Source: Syntrophobacter sp. SbD2 (GTDB taxonomy: Bacteria; Desulfobacterota; Syntrophobacteria; Syntrophobacterales; Syntrophobacteraceae). Taken from it: DNA of 6,245 nt. Position numbers and translations under genes: made by a program. The notes under the pieces were generated by a model, which searched no databases, was not told the origin of the DNA, and saw only the letters and a program-made list of their open reading frames with translations. Positions 1-6,136 of this stretch are shown piece by piece. The stretch's first letter is position 1; every line of letters starts with the position of its first letter. The stretch spans positions 1 through 6,245 of the forward strand of contig OMSV01000142.1 of assembly GCA_900290385.1 (NCBI GenBank). Reading direction: 5' to 3'.

Positions 1-223
1 CTTTTCCCAATTGGTTCCAGCCGGCAAAAGCATATGTTGCCTGAGGGTTTGAGACGATCTCACCGCCCCCTGAAAGAGTCTCAGGGGCGGTCGACTCGGC
101 GGCGACTGAGCCAACCGAGAGCAAGAGCAACAGAAGGCAACCGGCGAGGCAACAACCCGCGAAGCGTGGTAAACCTGAAGTGACAGTAAGTTTCCGCGCA
201 TTGTTTTCGGTATCCGACAACAT
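1..223 (-). CDS. Exported protein of unknown function, N-terminal part, runs off the left edge
   Basis: This frame is open from an ATG at 223 to the window edge, giving 74 complete codons. The N-terminus looks like a Sec signal peptide: a basic stretch (R10, K11, R20), a hydrophobic core of about residues 21-39 with six consecutive leucines (30-35), and a likely signal peptidase I site after VAA (residue 42). The mature part begins ESTAPETLSGGG and continues to AFAGWNQLGK. I do not recognise its family. Two further in-frame ATGs lie upstream, at 250 and 262. The one at 223 has a purine-rich GAAGGCGG upstream and gives the most normal signal-peptide length. The one at 262 has GGAAGGGG nine bases upstream and is a real alternative. 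LAGC (26-29) resembles a lipobox, but it lies before the hydrophobic core, so a lipoprotein is unlikely. Being a gene start is well supported by the signal peptide; the function is unknown. Confidence 0.6.
   Translation of the reverse strand, partial: MLSDTENNARKLTVTSGLPRFAGCCLAGCLLLLLLSVGSVAAESTAPETLSGGGEIVSNPQATYAFAGWNQLGK
62..91. repeat. GC-rich inverted repeat inside the exported-protein gene
   Basis: The arm ACCGCCCCCTGA (62-73) pairs with TCAGGGGCGGT (81-91) around a 7-base loop, with one extra C bulged. It lies within codons for about residues 45-54 of the exported protein, just after the predicted signal cleavage site. It has no T-tract on either strand, so it is not an intrinsic terminator. 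It may be a chance product of GC-rich coding sequence or an mRNA hairpin early in the message. Confidence 0.4.
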
Positions 224-677
224 TGATCCGCCTTCTGCTGCTCGTGCCATGCTGCAGAGCATAAGGCGATTCCCCTTCCTATGATCAGGCTCATGGAAAC
301 TGCCGAATTAGCCGATGTTTCTTTCGTTGCTTTGGCGCCCCTTCAGGGACACCGAACTTCATTCAGGGAGATCGTAGGAAAAAAAGTTATAGGCGACTGG
401 TTATTACGCGTAATCAGTGTCCCATAGATCCTCTTAGTTGTCAATGGTCTTTCCCCGAAAAACCGGACAGGAAGCTAAGCACCTTGTTATCCGGAGTAAT
501 GCATCAACTTCTGTGCTATGTAGCCAAGTTGCATCCAGGGATCGGATTTTTGGCAGAAAAACCTCCGCTGCGACCATGAAGTTCGTAGAAACCATACGAG
601 TTTCAGATCGGACATGCGAGAGATATCTCTGTGAGATCCGTTTTTGCGATACAAGGACGCACCTCCATCCCTTGAGT
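224..677. other. Gene-poor stretch, no supported gene
   Basis: About 450 bases upstream of the exported-protein gene with no coding frame I can support. Frames here lack ribosome binding sites and recognisable protein character. The stretch includes the leader of the left-edge gene (with a TATAAC-like hexamer on the minus strand near 388-393 but no good -35) and a perfect 12-base palindrome, ATTACGCGTAAT, at 403-414. The rest may be debris from the decayed transposase region to the right. Confidence 0.4.
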
Positions 678-860
678 TTATAGTCCGTTTCCCACCTGCC
701 CGAATTGAGGGGTTAAGGCGCATAGAATCCTGTAGTACCGGGCAAGAGGGTAAGCCGCAGCAACATGGACATGCCACCTCCTTGCATGGTAGAGCACTCT
801 GGCCCCGACCTTTACAAGCAGCCTGATAATCGAGTCTATGCACAGCTTGACGCTCTCAAA
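678..860 (-). pseudogene. Degenerate transposase C-terminus (DDE type, IS4/IS1380-like)
   Basis: Read on the minus strand, 836 down to 717 encodes a block containing LLVKVGARV, YHARRWHVHV and AAAYPLARYY. In my judgement this resembles the C-terminal part of IS4/IS1380-type DDE transposases, where a K(V/I)GA(R/K)V segment followed by HAR, an aromatic residue and a hydrophobic helix is common. The sequence upstream in this frame and the other two minus frames shows no continuation, no catalytic D-D-E residues and no start, so only a remnant is left. I could not find terminal inverted repeats or a target duplication. The assignment rests on motif memory and is moderate at best; the boundaries are approximate. 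Confidence 0.42.
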
Positions 861-1071
861 ACTATATATCCAATATCGCTTCGCAAAATGGATTACAAAT
901 CGCAGAGAAAATCTCAAGCTTCCTTGCCAATGTAAGAAATCCCGATGTGGCCGGAGTGCATAACGAAAATGATTTGAATATGTTAATTCGCGATTGCTGA
1001 AAGAACAGTAAGATGCCGAGCTTCGTGTCAACGCCGCTTACTATTTTCCCATTAATTTTGAAATGCGCAGT

Positions 1072-1245
1072 TTACCGGATGCCTATCTGTAATATTAGGG
1101 AATAACAGCCATTTAGTTTATGTGGCCAGAAGGAACGGCACCAATCCCCCGCTTTCGAGGCAGTTTGGTAATTTTCTGCGACTGCCCGCTCCGGAGGGCG
1201 CCCAGGCAACCGAATCGCAATCCCGCCGCCAATACCCAATAACAT
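1072..1245 (-). CDS. Doubtful small open frame with a hydrophobic N-terminus
   Basis: A 57-residue minus-strand frame begins MLLGIGGGIAIRLPG and could encode a short membrane segment. The same frame continues upstream across a single TAA (1264-1266) into a 29-residue stretch starting at an ATG at 1353. The combined reading is a hydrophobic segment interrupted by one stop. No Shine-Dalgarno sequence precedes either ATG; the bases before 1245 are pyrimidine-rich. The upstream part runs straight into a tandem repeat at 1364. It is either a non-coding coincidence or the stub of a gene cut off by the repeats. I do not recognise it. Confidence 0.15.
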   Translation of the reverse strand: MLLGIGGGIAIRLPGRPPERAVAENYQTASKAGDWCRSFWPHKLNGCYSLILQIGIR

Positions 1246-1363
1246 CAGGAGCAGGAAAAAAGATTAATGAGGCACACCCTCCCAGAACGTATCGAGAAAC
1301 GCGGAGAGGTGATCGCCGAAGAAGCTGGATAAGAACCGGAGCCCTGTCAGCATGTAGACATTC

Positions 1364-1398
1364 CGCTTCTCGCTTCCTGCTTCCCGCTTCCCGCTCCA
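1364..1398 (+). repeat. 7-bp tandem repeat, CGCTTCC type, about 5 units
   Basis: Five consecutive 7-base units: CGCTTCT, CGCTTCC, TGCTTCC, CGCTTCC, CGCTCCA. The period is exact and each unit differs from the consensus CGCTTCC by at most two bases. It is the first of several heptamer arrays in this window and stands ten bases before a 13-bp array. The strong period also inflates open frames across it, which should not be taken as genes. Confidence 0.85.
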
Positions 1399-1407
1399 TT
1401 TTCTTCT

Positions 1408-1467
1408 GCCGCTTCTGGTTGCCGTTTCTGGTTGCCGTTTCTGGTTGCCGCTTCTCGTTGCCGTTTG
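1408..1467 (+). repeat. 13-bp tandem repeat, GCCGTTTCTGGTT type, 4.6 copies
   Basis: Units start at 1408, 1421, 1434, 1447 and a partial one at 1460. Units 2 and 3 are identical (GCCGTTTCTGGTT), units 1 and 4 differ by one or two bases, and the last is cut after about 8 bases. The same GCCGTTT core recurs at 1674-1680, just before the second heptamer array. No coding or RNA role is apparent. Confidence 0.85.
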
Positions 1468-1641
1468 GCAGTATTAAATCCCTTCATTGTACGATATTAC
1501 CGGCTAATCGCAGGCATTGAGTGGAGTTAAGATAATTCGGCTTTTTCTGTTCGCTGTGAATTTACCCTGACCCGGAAGGGCTGTTCACCGCTCGTCGCGA
1601 AGCGATAGAGCCAAGAGGAATTATTTTCTTTTGTTTTTTCT

Positions 1642-1662
1642 ATTCACTATTCACCATTCACT
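1642..1662 (+). repeat. ATTCACT heptamer array, 3 units
   Basis: Three units, ATTCACT, ATTCACC and ATTCACT, follow a T-rich stretch (1621-1640). The units match those of the longer array at 1719-1774. The two arrays are separated by 56 bases of unrelated sequence. Confidence 0.8.
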
Positions 1663-1718
1663 GCGGAGCCGTTGCCGTTTTGCACGACTTTCCAGTGTGT
1701 GCCAAACTGTCCTTATCG

Positions 1719-1774
<56 letters not shown>

Positions 1775-1784
1775 GGAGTTAGCC

Positions 1785-2231
1785 ATGTCACCTGAATCCA
1801 GCCTGAATTTACAGGGCGGCCGGTTCCAAAAAGGGCAATCTGGCAATCCGCAGGGCAAACCCAAAGGGACCAGAAACGCGACCACGATCCTTGCACAGAA
1901 CCTCCTTGACGGCGAAGCCGAAGCTCTCATCAGAAAAGTGGTCCAGTTGGCCCTGGAGGGCGATTTGACCTGCCTTCGAATCTGCATCGAGCGCCTGGTC
2001 CCTCCGAAAAAGGACGCCCCGATCGAGATTGACATCCCTGAGGTCAGCTCCATAGCCGACATCCCAAAACTCTTTTCGGCTCTGACGGCAAAGATTCGTG
2101 CAGGAGTCACCCCTTCCGAGGCCAGGACCGTAATGGATTTAGCCGAAGGTGTTCACAAGACGCTTGCGCTGGCGGAATTGGAACAGCGTTTCACCGCCCT
2201 GGAAGAAAAAACGAGGTTTATGAATGGGTAA
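1785..2231 (+). CDS. DUF5681 domain-containing protein
   Basis: A 148-residue protein from the ATG at 1785, which has GGAG at 1775-1778 six bases upstream. An upstream start at 1680 is rejected because it would translate the heptamer array. Residues about 13-75 fit the DUF5681 family: FQKGQSGNPQGKPKG (the family hallmark is close to KGxSGNPxGRPKG), then LLDGEAEAL, then LALEGD and ICIERLVPP. The first part is glycine-, lysine- and proline-rich, as in a nucleic-acid-contacting arm. The C-terminal third (VMDLAEGVHKTLALAELEQ onward) is a probable helix ending in a short coiled coil. DUF5681 proteins are found in phages and in bacterial chromosomes; the function is not established. Some occur near phage packaging genes, but no terminase or phage gene is seen here. 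It stands alone with heptamer repeats on both sides. Family assignment is confident; the role is unknown. Confidence 0.88.
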   Translation: MSPESSLNLQGGRFQKGQSGNPQGKPKGTRNATTILAQNLLDGEAEALIRKVVQLALEGDLTCLRICIERLVPPKKDAPIEIDIPEVSSIADIPKLFSALTAKIRAGVTPSEARTVMDLAEGVHKTLALAELEQRFTALEEKTRFMNG

Positions 2232-2608
2232 GCAATTTTTCCTTCGTGTCTGAAAATCGACATCTTTATCCACCCCGCTGCGCTCCTCCATCCGTGGTTC
2301 AAGAAGTTGGGTTTTTCCCTGTTCCCTGCTCACCGTTCACCTGTATTTCCCCTGTATTTACAGGAAATGAACACCTTGTGGCCGTGAAATCAATGGGTTG
2401 CGCTCGCTTCCCCCGTGCTCTTTGAAAACAGAATAGCGCTGATCGAGATTCCACGGTCTTTGGGAAATTTGGGAGGATTTGCTGCGGACATGGAACGGTT
2501 GCTGTCCCTATCGTCCCGTCTTATTCCTCCGCGCCCTCCGTATAATAATCTGTTCACTCCTTTTAGCAGGCTTTAGCCGCACGTCCGCCTGACATCTTGT
2601 TAATTCCT
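2232..2608. other. Intergenic stretch without a supported gene
   Basis: Between the DUF5681 stop and the composite repeat next to uvrB I see no gene. It contains the degenerate heptamer array at 2314-2341, a direct repeat of CCTGTATTT (2340-2348 and 2351-2359), and a short perfect hairpin CCTGT-ATTT-ACAGG (2351-2364) that lacks a T-tract. No tRNA, rRNA or clear terminator is visible. Short frames on both strands here lack ribosome binding sites and protein-like composition. Confidence 0.45.
2314..2341 (+). repeat. Degenerate heptamer array downstream of the DUF5681 gene
   Basis: Four successive 7-base units, TTTCCCT, GTTCCCT, GCTCACC and GTTCACC, keep the period and the TTC(A/C)C(T/C) core of the arrays at 1642 and 1719. 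Drift from consensus is larger than upstream, but the exact 7-base register over 28 bases supports a common origin. The DUF5681 gene is thus bracketed by heptamer arrays. Confidence 0.6.
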
Positions 2609-2690
2609 CCCTTCGCGTTTGAGCTTGTCTTGAGCCTGCCGAAGGGCGTCTTCGCGTGAAAATATTCGCGCCTTCGCGCCTTCGCGTGAG
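2609..2690 (-). repeat. Composite short-repeat cluster at the 3' side of uvrB
   Basis: Three tandem 8-base units (TTCGCGCC, TTCGCGCC, TTCGCGTG at 2665-2688) are joined to a second CTTCGCGTGA (2650-2659, repeated at 2680-2689), another CTTCGCG at 2611, and a pair TGAGCTTG / TGAGCCTG (2620, 2631). On the minus strand it reads FLTRRREGANIFTRRR, a peptide string typical of dispersed intergenic repeats mis-translated in many environmental genomes. It ends 20 bases downstream of the uvrB stop. Small CGCG-AAGG-CGCG hairpins can form, but there is no T-tract, so I do not call a terminator. Confidence 0.7.
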
Positions 2691-2709
2691 AAACTGCGCC
2701 ACCCAATCC

Positions 2710-4710
2710 CTACTGCAACAGCAACTGCTTTTCGCGAAGCCTCTTGATTTCATCGCGCAGAGCAGCCGCCCTTTCGAATTCGAGGCGGGAGGCGGCTTCC
2801 TTCATTTCTTTCTCGATAGCCTGGATGTGTTCCTCGGGGGAGATAAGCCCGCCCGACTGATCGAACTCAGCCTGCGGTTCGAACACAAACTCAGAATCAG
2901 AAGGCTTCAGACGGTACTCCGCAAGAATGTCAGTGACATCTTTTTGCACCGACTTCGGCACGATGTTGTTTGCGGCGTTGTATTCGAGTTGCTTTTTTCG
3001 CCGCCTGTCAGTCTCCTGGATGGCGCGGCGCATTGAGTCGGTCATTTTATTAGCGTAGAGAATCACGGTCCCCATTATATTTCGTGAGGCGCGGCCAGCG
3101 GTCTGGATAAGCGATCTATCCGACCTCAGGAAACCCTCGTTGTCTGCGTCCAAAACGGCTACAAGCGATACTTCCGGGATGTCCAGGCCTTCCCGCAGCA
3201 GGTTTATCCCAACCAGGACGTCGAAATTGCCAAGCCGCAGATCGCGCACCGTTTCGATCCGCTCGATTGTGTTTATGTCCGAGTGCATATAGCGGACCCG
3301 GATGTTGAGATCGGCAAGATATTCAGTGAGGTCCTCGGCCATTCTCTTGGTGAGAGTGGTGACCAGGACGCGATGGCCGTCCTGCACCTGCTTTCGTATT
3401 TCGCCAATCAGATCGTCAACCTGGAAATCGGCGCGGCGCACCTCGATGGGGGGGTCAACAAGGCCGGTGGGCCTGATGATCTGCTCAATGACCCGCCCTC
3501 TCGTATTGGCAAGCTCATATGGACCGGGGGTTGCCGATACATACACAACCTGCTTTGCCCGGTTTTCGAATTCATCGAAATTGAGTGGCCTGTTATCAAG
3601 CGCCGAAGGCAATCGAAACCCGTACCGGACCAGAGTTTCCTTCCTGGCCCTGTCGCCATTGTACATGCCGCGAATCTGCGGAATCGAAATATGGCTCTCG
3701 TCGATGAACAGGAGCCAGTCTTTCGGAAAATAGTCCAGCAGAGTGAATGGGGGTGTTCCCGGCGAACGGCCGTCAAGATGTCTGGAGTAGTTTTCGATAC
3801 CATGGCAGAAGCCGAGCTCGACGAGCATTTCGAGATCAAAGCGGGTGCGTTCCTCGAGGCGCTGCGCCTCCAGGAGTTTGCCCTGTCGGTAGAAGAACTC
3901 AAGCCTTTCGGACAGCTCCTGTTTGATTGAATTTACCGCCCGCTCAAGGATATCCGGGGAGGTTACGTAGTGGGTTCCGGGATAAATGTCCGCTCTGTCC
4001 AGGCGCCGGAAAGTTCTTCCGGTCAGAGGGTCGATTTCCTTTATCGAATCGACCTGGTCCCCAAAAAACTCTATACGTACCGCCCGGTCTTCCTCATAGG
4101 TGGGGAAAACCTCGATTACATCTCCCCTTACGCGGAAAACGCCACGATGAAAATCATAGTCGTTTCGTTCGTACTGGATATCCACCAACTTGCGCAGAAC
4201 GTCTTCTCTCGGAATTTCCTGCCCTGTTTTGAGCTGTAGCAGCATCTCCTGGTATTTTTGCGGAGAACCCAAGCCGTATATGCACGATACGCTCGCCACA
4301 ATTATGACGTCCGGGCGCTCCAGAAGCGAGCGAGTCGCAGAATGGCGCATTTTGTCAATGGTTTCGTTGATGGAGGAGTCTTTAGCGATATATGTATCGG
4401 TCTGAGGGATATAAGCTTCGGGCTGGTAATAATCGTAATAGGATACGAAATATTCCACCGCGTTTTCGGGGAAAAACGACTTGAACTCACCGTAGAGCTG
4501 TGCCCCCAGCGTCTTGTTGGGTGCTATGACCAGACTGGGTCTGCGTAGCCTCGCTATTACGTGGGCCATAGTGAAAGTCTTGCCGGACCCCGTTACACCG
4601 AGCAGGGTTTGTTCTTGCGCACCGTCAAGTATATTTGACGCCAGCTTTTCTATGGCCTGAGGCTGGTCCCCGGTTGGCTCAAACTGGCTTATCAGCTCGA
4701 AAGGTTTCAT
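2710..4710 (-). CDS. uvrB: UvrABC system protein B (excision nuclease helicase subunit)
   Basis: UvrB takes over from UvrA at damaged DNA in nucleotide excision repair, inserts its beta-hairpin between the strands to verify the lesion, and recruits UvrC for incision. From the ATG at 4710 it is 666 residues, close to the family's usual length of about 660-680. Visible in order: Walker A GVTGSGKT (38-45), the aromatic damage-sensing beta-hairpin region ([12 protein letters not shown], 91-102), Walker B DESH (337-340), SATPG (392-396), [10 protein letters not shown] (501-510), QTAGRASRN (536-544), and a C-terminal UVR motif (about 630-660) for binding UvrC. The frame is open upstream to a TTG at 4749, but [20 protein letters not shown] is the family N-terminus, so 4710 is chosen. 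The Shine-Dalgarno is weak or distant (GAGGG about 14 bases upstream). No frameshift or missing catalytic residue is seen. Confidence 0.98.
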   Translation of the reverse strand: MKPFELISQFEPTGDQPQAIEKLASNILDGAQEQTLLGVTGSGKTFTMAHVIARLRRPSLVIAPNKTLGAQLYGEFKSFFPENAVEYFVSYYDYYQPEAYIPQTDTYIAKDSSINETIDKMRHSATRSLLERPDVIIVASVSCIYGLGSPQKYQEMLLQLKTGQEIPREDVLRKLVDIQYERNDYDFHRGVFRVRGDVIEVFPTYEEDRAVRIEFFGDQVDSIKEIDPLTGRTFRRLDRADIYPGTHYVTSPDILERAVNSIKQELSERLEFFYRQGKLLEAQRLEERTRFDLEMLVELGFCHGIENYSRHLDGRSPGTPPFTLLDYFPKDWLLFIDESHISIPQIRGMYNGDRARKETLVRYGFRLPSALDNRPLNFDEFENRAKQVVYVSATPGPYELANTRGRVIEQIIRPTGLVDPPIEVRRADFQVDDLIGEIRKQVQDGHRVLVTTLTKRMAEDLTEYLADLNIRVRYMHSDINTIERIETVRDLRLGNFDVLVGINLLREGLDIPEVSLVAVLDADNEGFLRSDRSLIQTAGRASRNIMGTVILYANKMTDSMRRAIQETDRRRKKQLEYNAANNIVPKSVQKDVTDILAEYRLKPSDSEFVFEPQAEFDQSGGLISPEEHIQAIEKEMKEAASRLEFERAAALRDEIKRLREKQLLLQ

Positions 4711-4760
4711 TCTAAACGCGGTTTCCCTCGGGTGCAGCACTCGCTGCAATGCTATAATCC

Positions 4761-4782
4761 ATTGATATTATAATAAATCAAT
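4761..4782 (-). promoter_or_regulatory. Candidate uvrB promoter -10 within an inverted repeat
   Basis: In the AT-rich gap upstream of uvrB, 6-base arms ATTGAT and ATCAAT (outer ends 4761 and 4782) enclose a perfect TATAAT on the minus strand (4772 down to 4767), 57 bases before the ATG. The best -35 is poor (TTCCGA at an 18-base spacing). An inverted repeat around a -10 could be an operator, but no LexA-like consensus is recognisable. AT-rich sequence can give such a pattern by chance. Confidence 0.35.
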
Positions 4783-4839
4783 CTGCTGTTTCGGAAAAGC
4801 CGATCTCGCCAAAGGTGGGAGACAAAGGGTGATGGCGGG

Positions 4840-5434
4840 TCAGGAGAGGTTGGTCTTATCTTCGTCTTCATCATCGTCAGCCGGGGCGTAGTCGAGAGCC
4901 CCCAGGTCTTTTTGCCGGAGTTCCAACCGTTTGAGGCGTGACCTGTCGCTTACGATCTTCTCCATTTCGCGCCGCACTTCGGTCTGGGTCATAAAATCCG
5001 AGAGCAGGACACGTTTATAGCTGATGCTGCGGAGCTCGTTTTCCAGAAATTCGTCCCTCTCATGCTTGAGCTTCAGGTTCTGCAGGAAAAGTTTTTCTTC
5101 CAGGGATTCGTTTTCGATACAGCATGTCGCTGAGCTTGTTTTTGCGCAGCCCCAACATCCCGATTCCGGCAGCTTTCCTCCGGTACTGTTCCAGTTTGCT
5201 TTCGAGAAACCGAATGCGTTGTTCGAGTTCCGCCTTGACATTTTCGAGCTTCTGTTTCTCAGTATCCCAAAAAGCCTTGAGCGCATACTCGATAGTTAGC
5301 ATCTCCTCGCGCTCACAGGCTGCCCGTGCTTTGAATTTTCGGCCATAGGTGCGGTATCCGACGAAATAGCTGACTGAAAACACGACCATCACGCAGAACA
5401 GCCCAGCCATGACCTGATAAACAATCAAATCCAT
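4840..5434 (-). pseudogene. Membrane-anchored coiled-coil protein, frame broken by one base
   Basis: The gene starts at the ATG at 5434 with a good GGGAG five bases upstream. Residues about 4-26 (LIVYQVMAGLFCVMVVFSV and following) form one membrane segment, then a basic stop-transfer stretch (GRKFKAR) and a long charged region rich in E, K, R and L that reads as coiled coil. The reading frame as given ends at 5060, but the coiled coil continues in the next frame (LFLQNLKLKHERDEFLENEL) to a stop at 4840. Removing one A from the AAAA at 5111-5114 joins them as LYR-NESLEEK and gives 197 residues, with an acidic tail (DDDEDED, about 186-192). So this is one gene with a single-base insertion, real or a sequencing error. 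It probably faces the cytoplasm with a single N-terminal anchor. I do not recognise the family. If the insertion is real, the product is a 124-residue truncated form. Confidence 0.75.
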
Positions 5435-5484
5435 CTGAACTCCCTCGCTTTGGTGTTGGGATGTGAAATGATTGACATCTGAGC

Positions 5485-5505
5485 AAAAATAACCGCATCC
5501 CGGTT
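5485..5505 (-). terminator. Weak terminator-like hairpin upstream of the coiled-coil gene
   Basis: On the minus strand, AACCG (5505-5501), loop GGATG and CGGTT (5495-5491) form a 5-bp stem followed by AT TTTT (to 5485). It lies after the ferritin-like gene and between the promoter candidate at 5525-5553 and the coiled-coil ATG. It could end the ferritin-like transcript or attenuate the next one. The stem is short, so confidence is low. Confidence 0.3.
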
Positions 5506-5512
5506 TGACTCT

Positions 5513-6136
5513 CTAACCAAAGTCATTATAAACGCTAATTTCAATCACGTAAACACGAGAGAGCCGATGTGATTGTCTCCAACTCATGCCCCGTCCAGGC
5601 CGGTTTTGGCTTTTTCCATAAACCAGTGTCCTGTATCGATGTAGTAGAATCTCAAATCCGCAAGCAGTATGTAATGGGACCTCTCCTCGGCGAGCATGTG
5701 GTTCCTCGGCGAGCATGTGGTTAAGAAATTCACGATCGATCGGCTCGGAAGCTTCTTTGAGCCTGGCCAGAAAAAATTCTATGCCCCTGTTCTCCAGCTC
5801 CATTCCGCTCTCAATTGCGGCAACATCGTCCAGGCATGCCTTTGAGATCGTTTCCCGGTTTTGCTTTAGCTTGTGGATGATTTCGCTCCTGCCCAGGGTT
5901 TCGAAGTCATAAAAGCGGCAGGCGTCGAGATCTTTTGAGCCTTTGGCGAGGCCGGCATATATTTCGTTAAGGCGGTCCAGATGCTTTTGCTCCATAGCCC
6001 GCAACATCTCGAAAGTTTCCGAGCCGACAGGGTCACCGCATTTCCCCGCTGCGTCGGCGTAAAAAGATTTCATTTTCTCCTTTATTTCGACGGCTGTACA
6101 CATAAGTTCAAGGAGTCCGGAACCATTGGCTTTCAT
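5513..6136 (-). CDS. Rubrerythrin/ferritin-like protein, C-terminus frameshifted by a 19-bp duplication
   Basis: The start at 6136 has AAGGGAG six bases upstream. The protein is a four-helix ferritin-like fold of the rubrerythrin superfamily (expected di-iron, cytoplasmic, peroxide or iron handling; no rubredoxin domain is present). Visible: helix 1 EIKEKMKSFY (17-26), helix 2 with E49-x-x-H52 (MEQKHLDRL), helix 3 with E115 (MELENRGIEFF), helix 4 EFLNHMLAEE (to 145). The fourth-helix E-x-x-H is then lost: residues from 146 on (PHARRGEV, then a basic tail to 207) are out of frame. Deleting one copy of the 19-bp duplication restores EERSHY (E145, H148), then WF and LDGA and a TGA at 5584-5586, a 177-residue protein of normal type. 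Where the superfamily usually has the first ligand glutamate, I align K19, with E17 and E20 nearby; this may be a subfamily trait. As written, the product would lack a complete metal site. Confidence 0.8.
   Translation of the reverse strand: MKANGSGLLELMCTAVEIKEKMKSFYADAAGKCGDPVGSETFEMLRAMEQKHLDRLNEIYAGLAKGSKDLDACRFYDFETLGRSEIIHKLKQNRETISKACLDDVAAIESGMELENRGIEFFLARLKEASEPIDREFLNHMLAEEPHARRGEVPLHTACGFEILLHRYRTLVYGKSQNRPGRGMSWRQSHRLSRVYVIEISVYNDFG
5525..5553 (-). promoter_or_regulatory. Sigma-70-type promoter for the coiled-coil gene
   Basis: On the minus strand, TTTACG (5553-5548; 4 of 6 consensus bases) and a perfect TATAAT (5530-5525) are separated by exactly 17 bases. Transcription would start near 5518 and leave a leader of about 85 bases before the ATG at 5434. 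The site lies beyond the ancestral stop of the ferritin-like gene (5584) but inside its frameshifted tail. A 7-base inverted repeat, CAATCAC (5542-5548) and GTGATTG (5569-5575), touches the -35 and might be an operator. Confidence 0.5.
5684..5722 (-). repeat. 19-bp exact tandem duplication inside the ferritin-like gene
   Basis: CCTCGGCGAGCATGTGGTT occurs at 5685-5703 and again, identical and adjacent, at 5704-5722, and the preceding T (5684) also matches the period. Nineteen is not a multiple of three, so the second copy shifts the frame. Removing one copy makes (6136-5584+1-19) exactly 534 bases, or 178 codons including the stop, and recovers the family's C-terminus. Confidence 0.95.

Noticed and set aside
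137..148. Lipobox LAGC in the left-edge protein
   Set aside because: It precedes rather than follows the hydrophobic core, so the geometry does not fit a lipoprotein signal; an AXA-type site after the core fits better.
403..414. Perfect palindrome ATTACGCGTAAT
   Set aside because: A single 12-base palindrome with no second copy seen and no gene start at a telling distance; could be chance.
1122..1520. Plus-strand open frame of 132 codons across the tandem repeats
   Set aside because: Much of its second half is translated 7-bp and 13-bp repeats, with no Shine-Dalgarno and no conserved motif.
2351..2364. CCTGT-ATTT-ACAGG hairpin as terminator of the DUF5681 gene
   Set aside because: The stem is only 5 bp, there is no T-tract, and it lies 120 bases after the stop.
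3283..3930. Long open frame of 215 codons on the plus strand inside uvrB
   Set aside because: It is antisense to a fully conserved uvrB, has no ribosome binding site and no recognisable protein character; it reflects codon bias of the real gene.
4711..4749. Longer uvrB starting at a TTG at 4749
   Set aside because: The extra 13 residues are outside the family N-terminus, and the ATG at 4710 gives the canonical [17 protein letters not shown] start.
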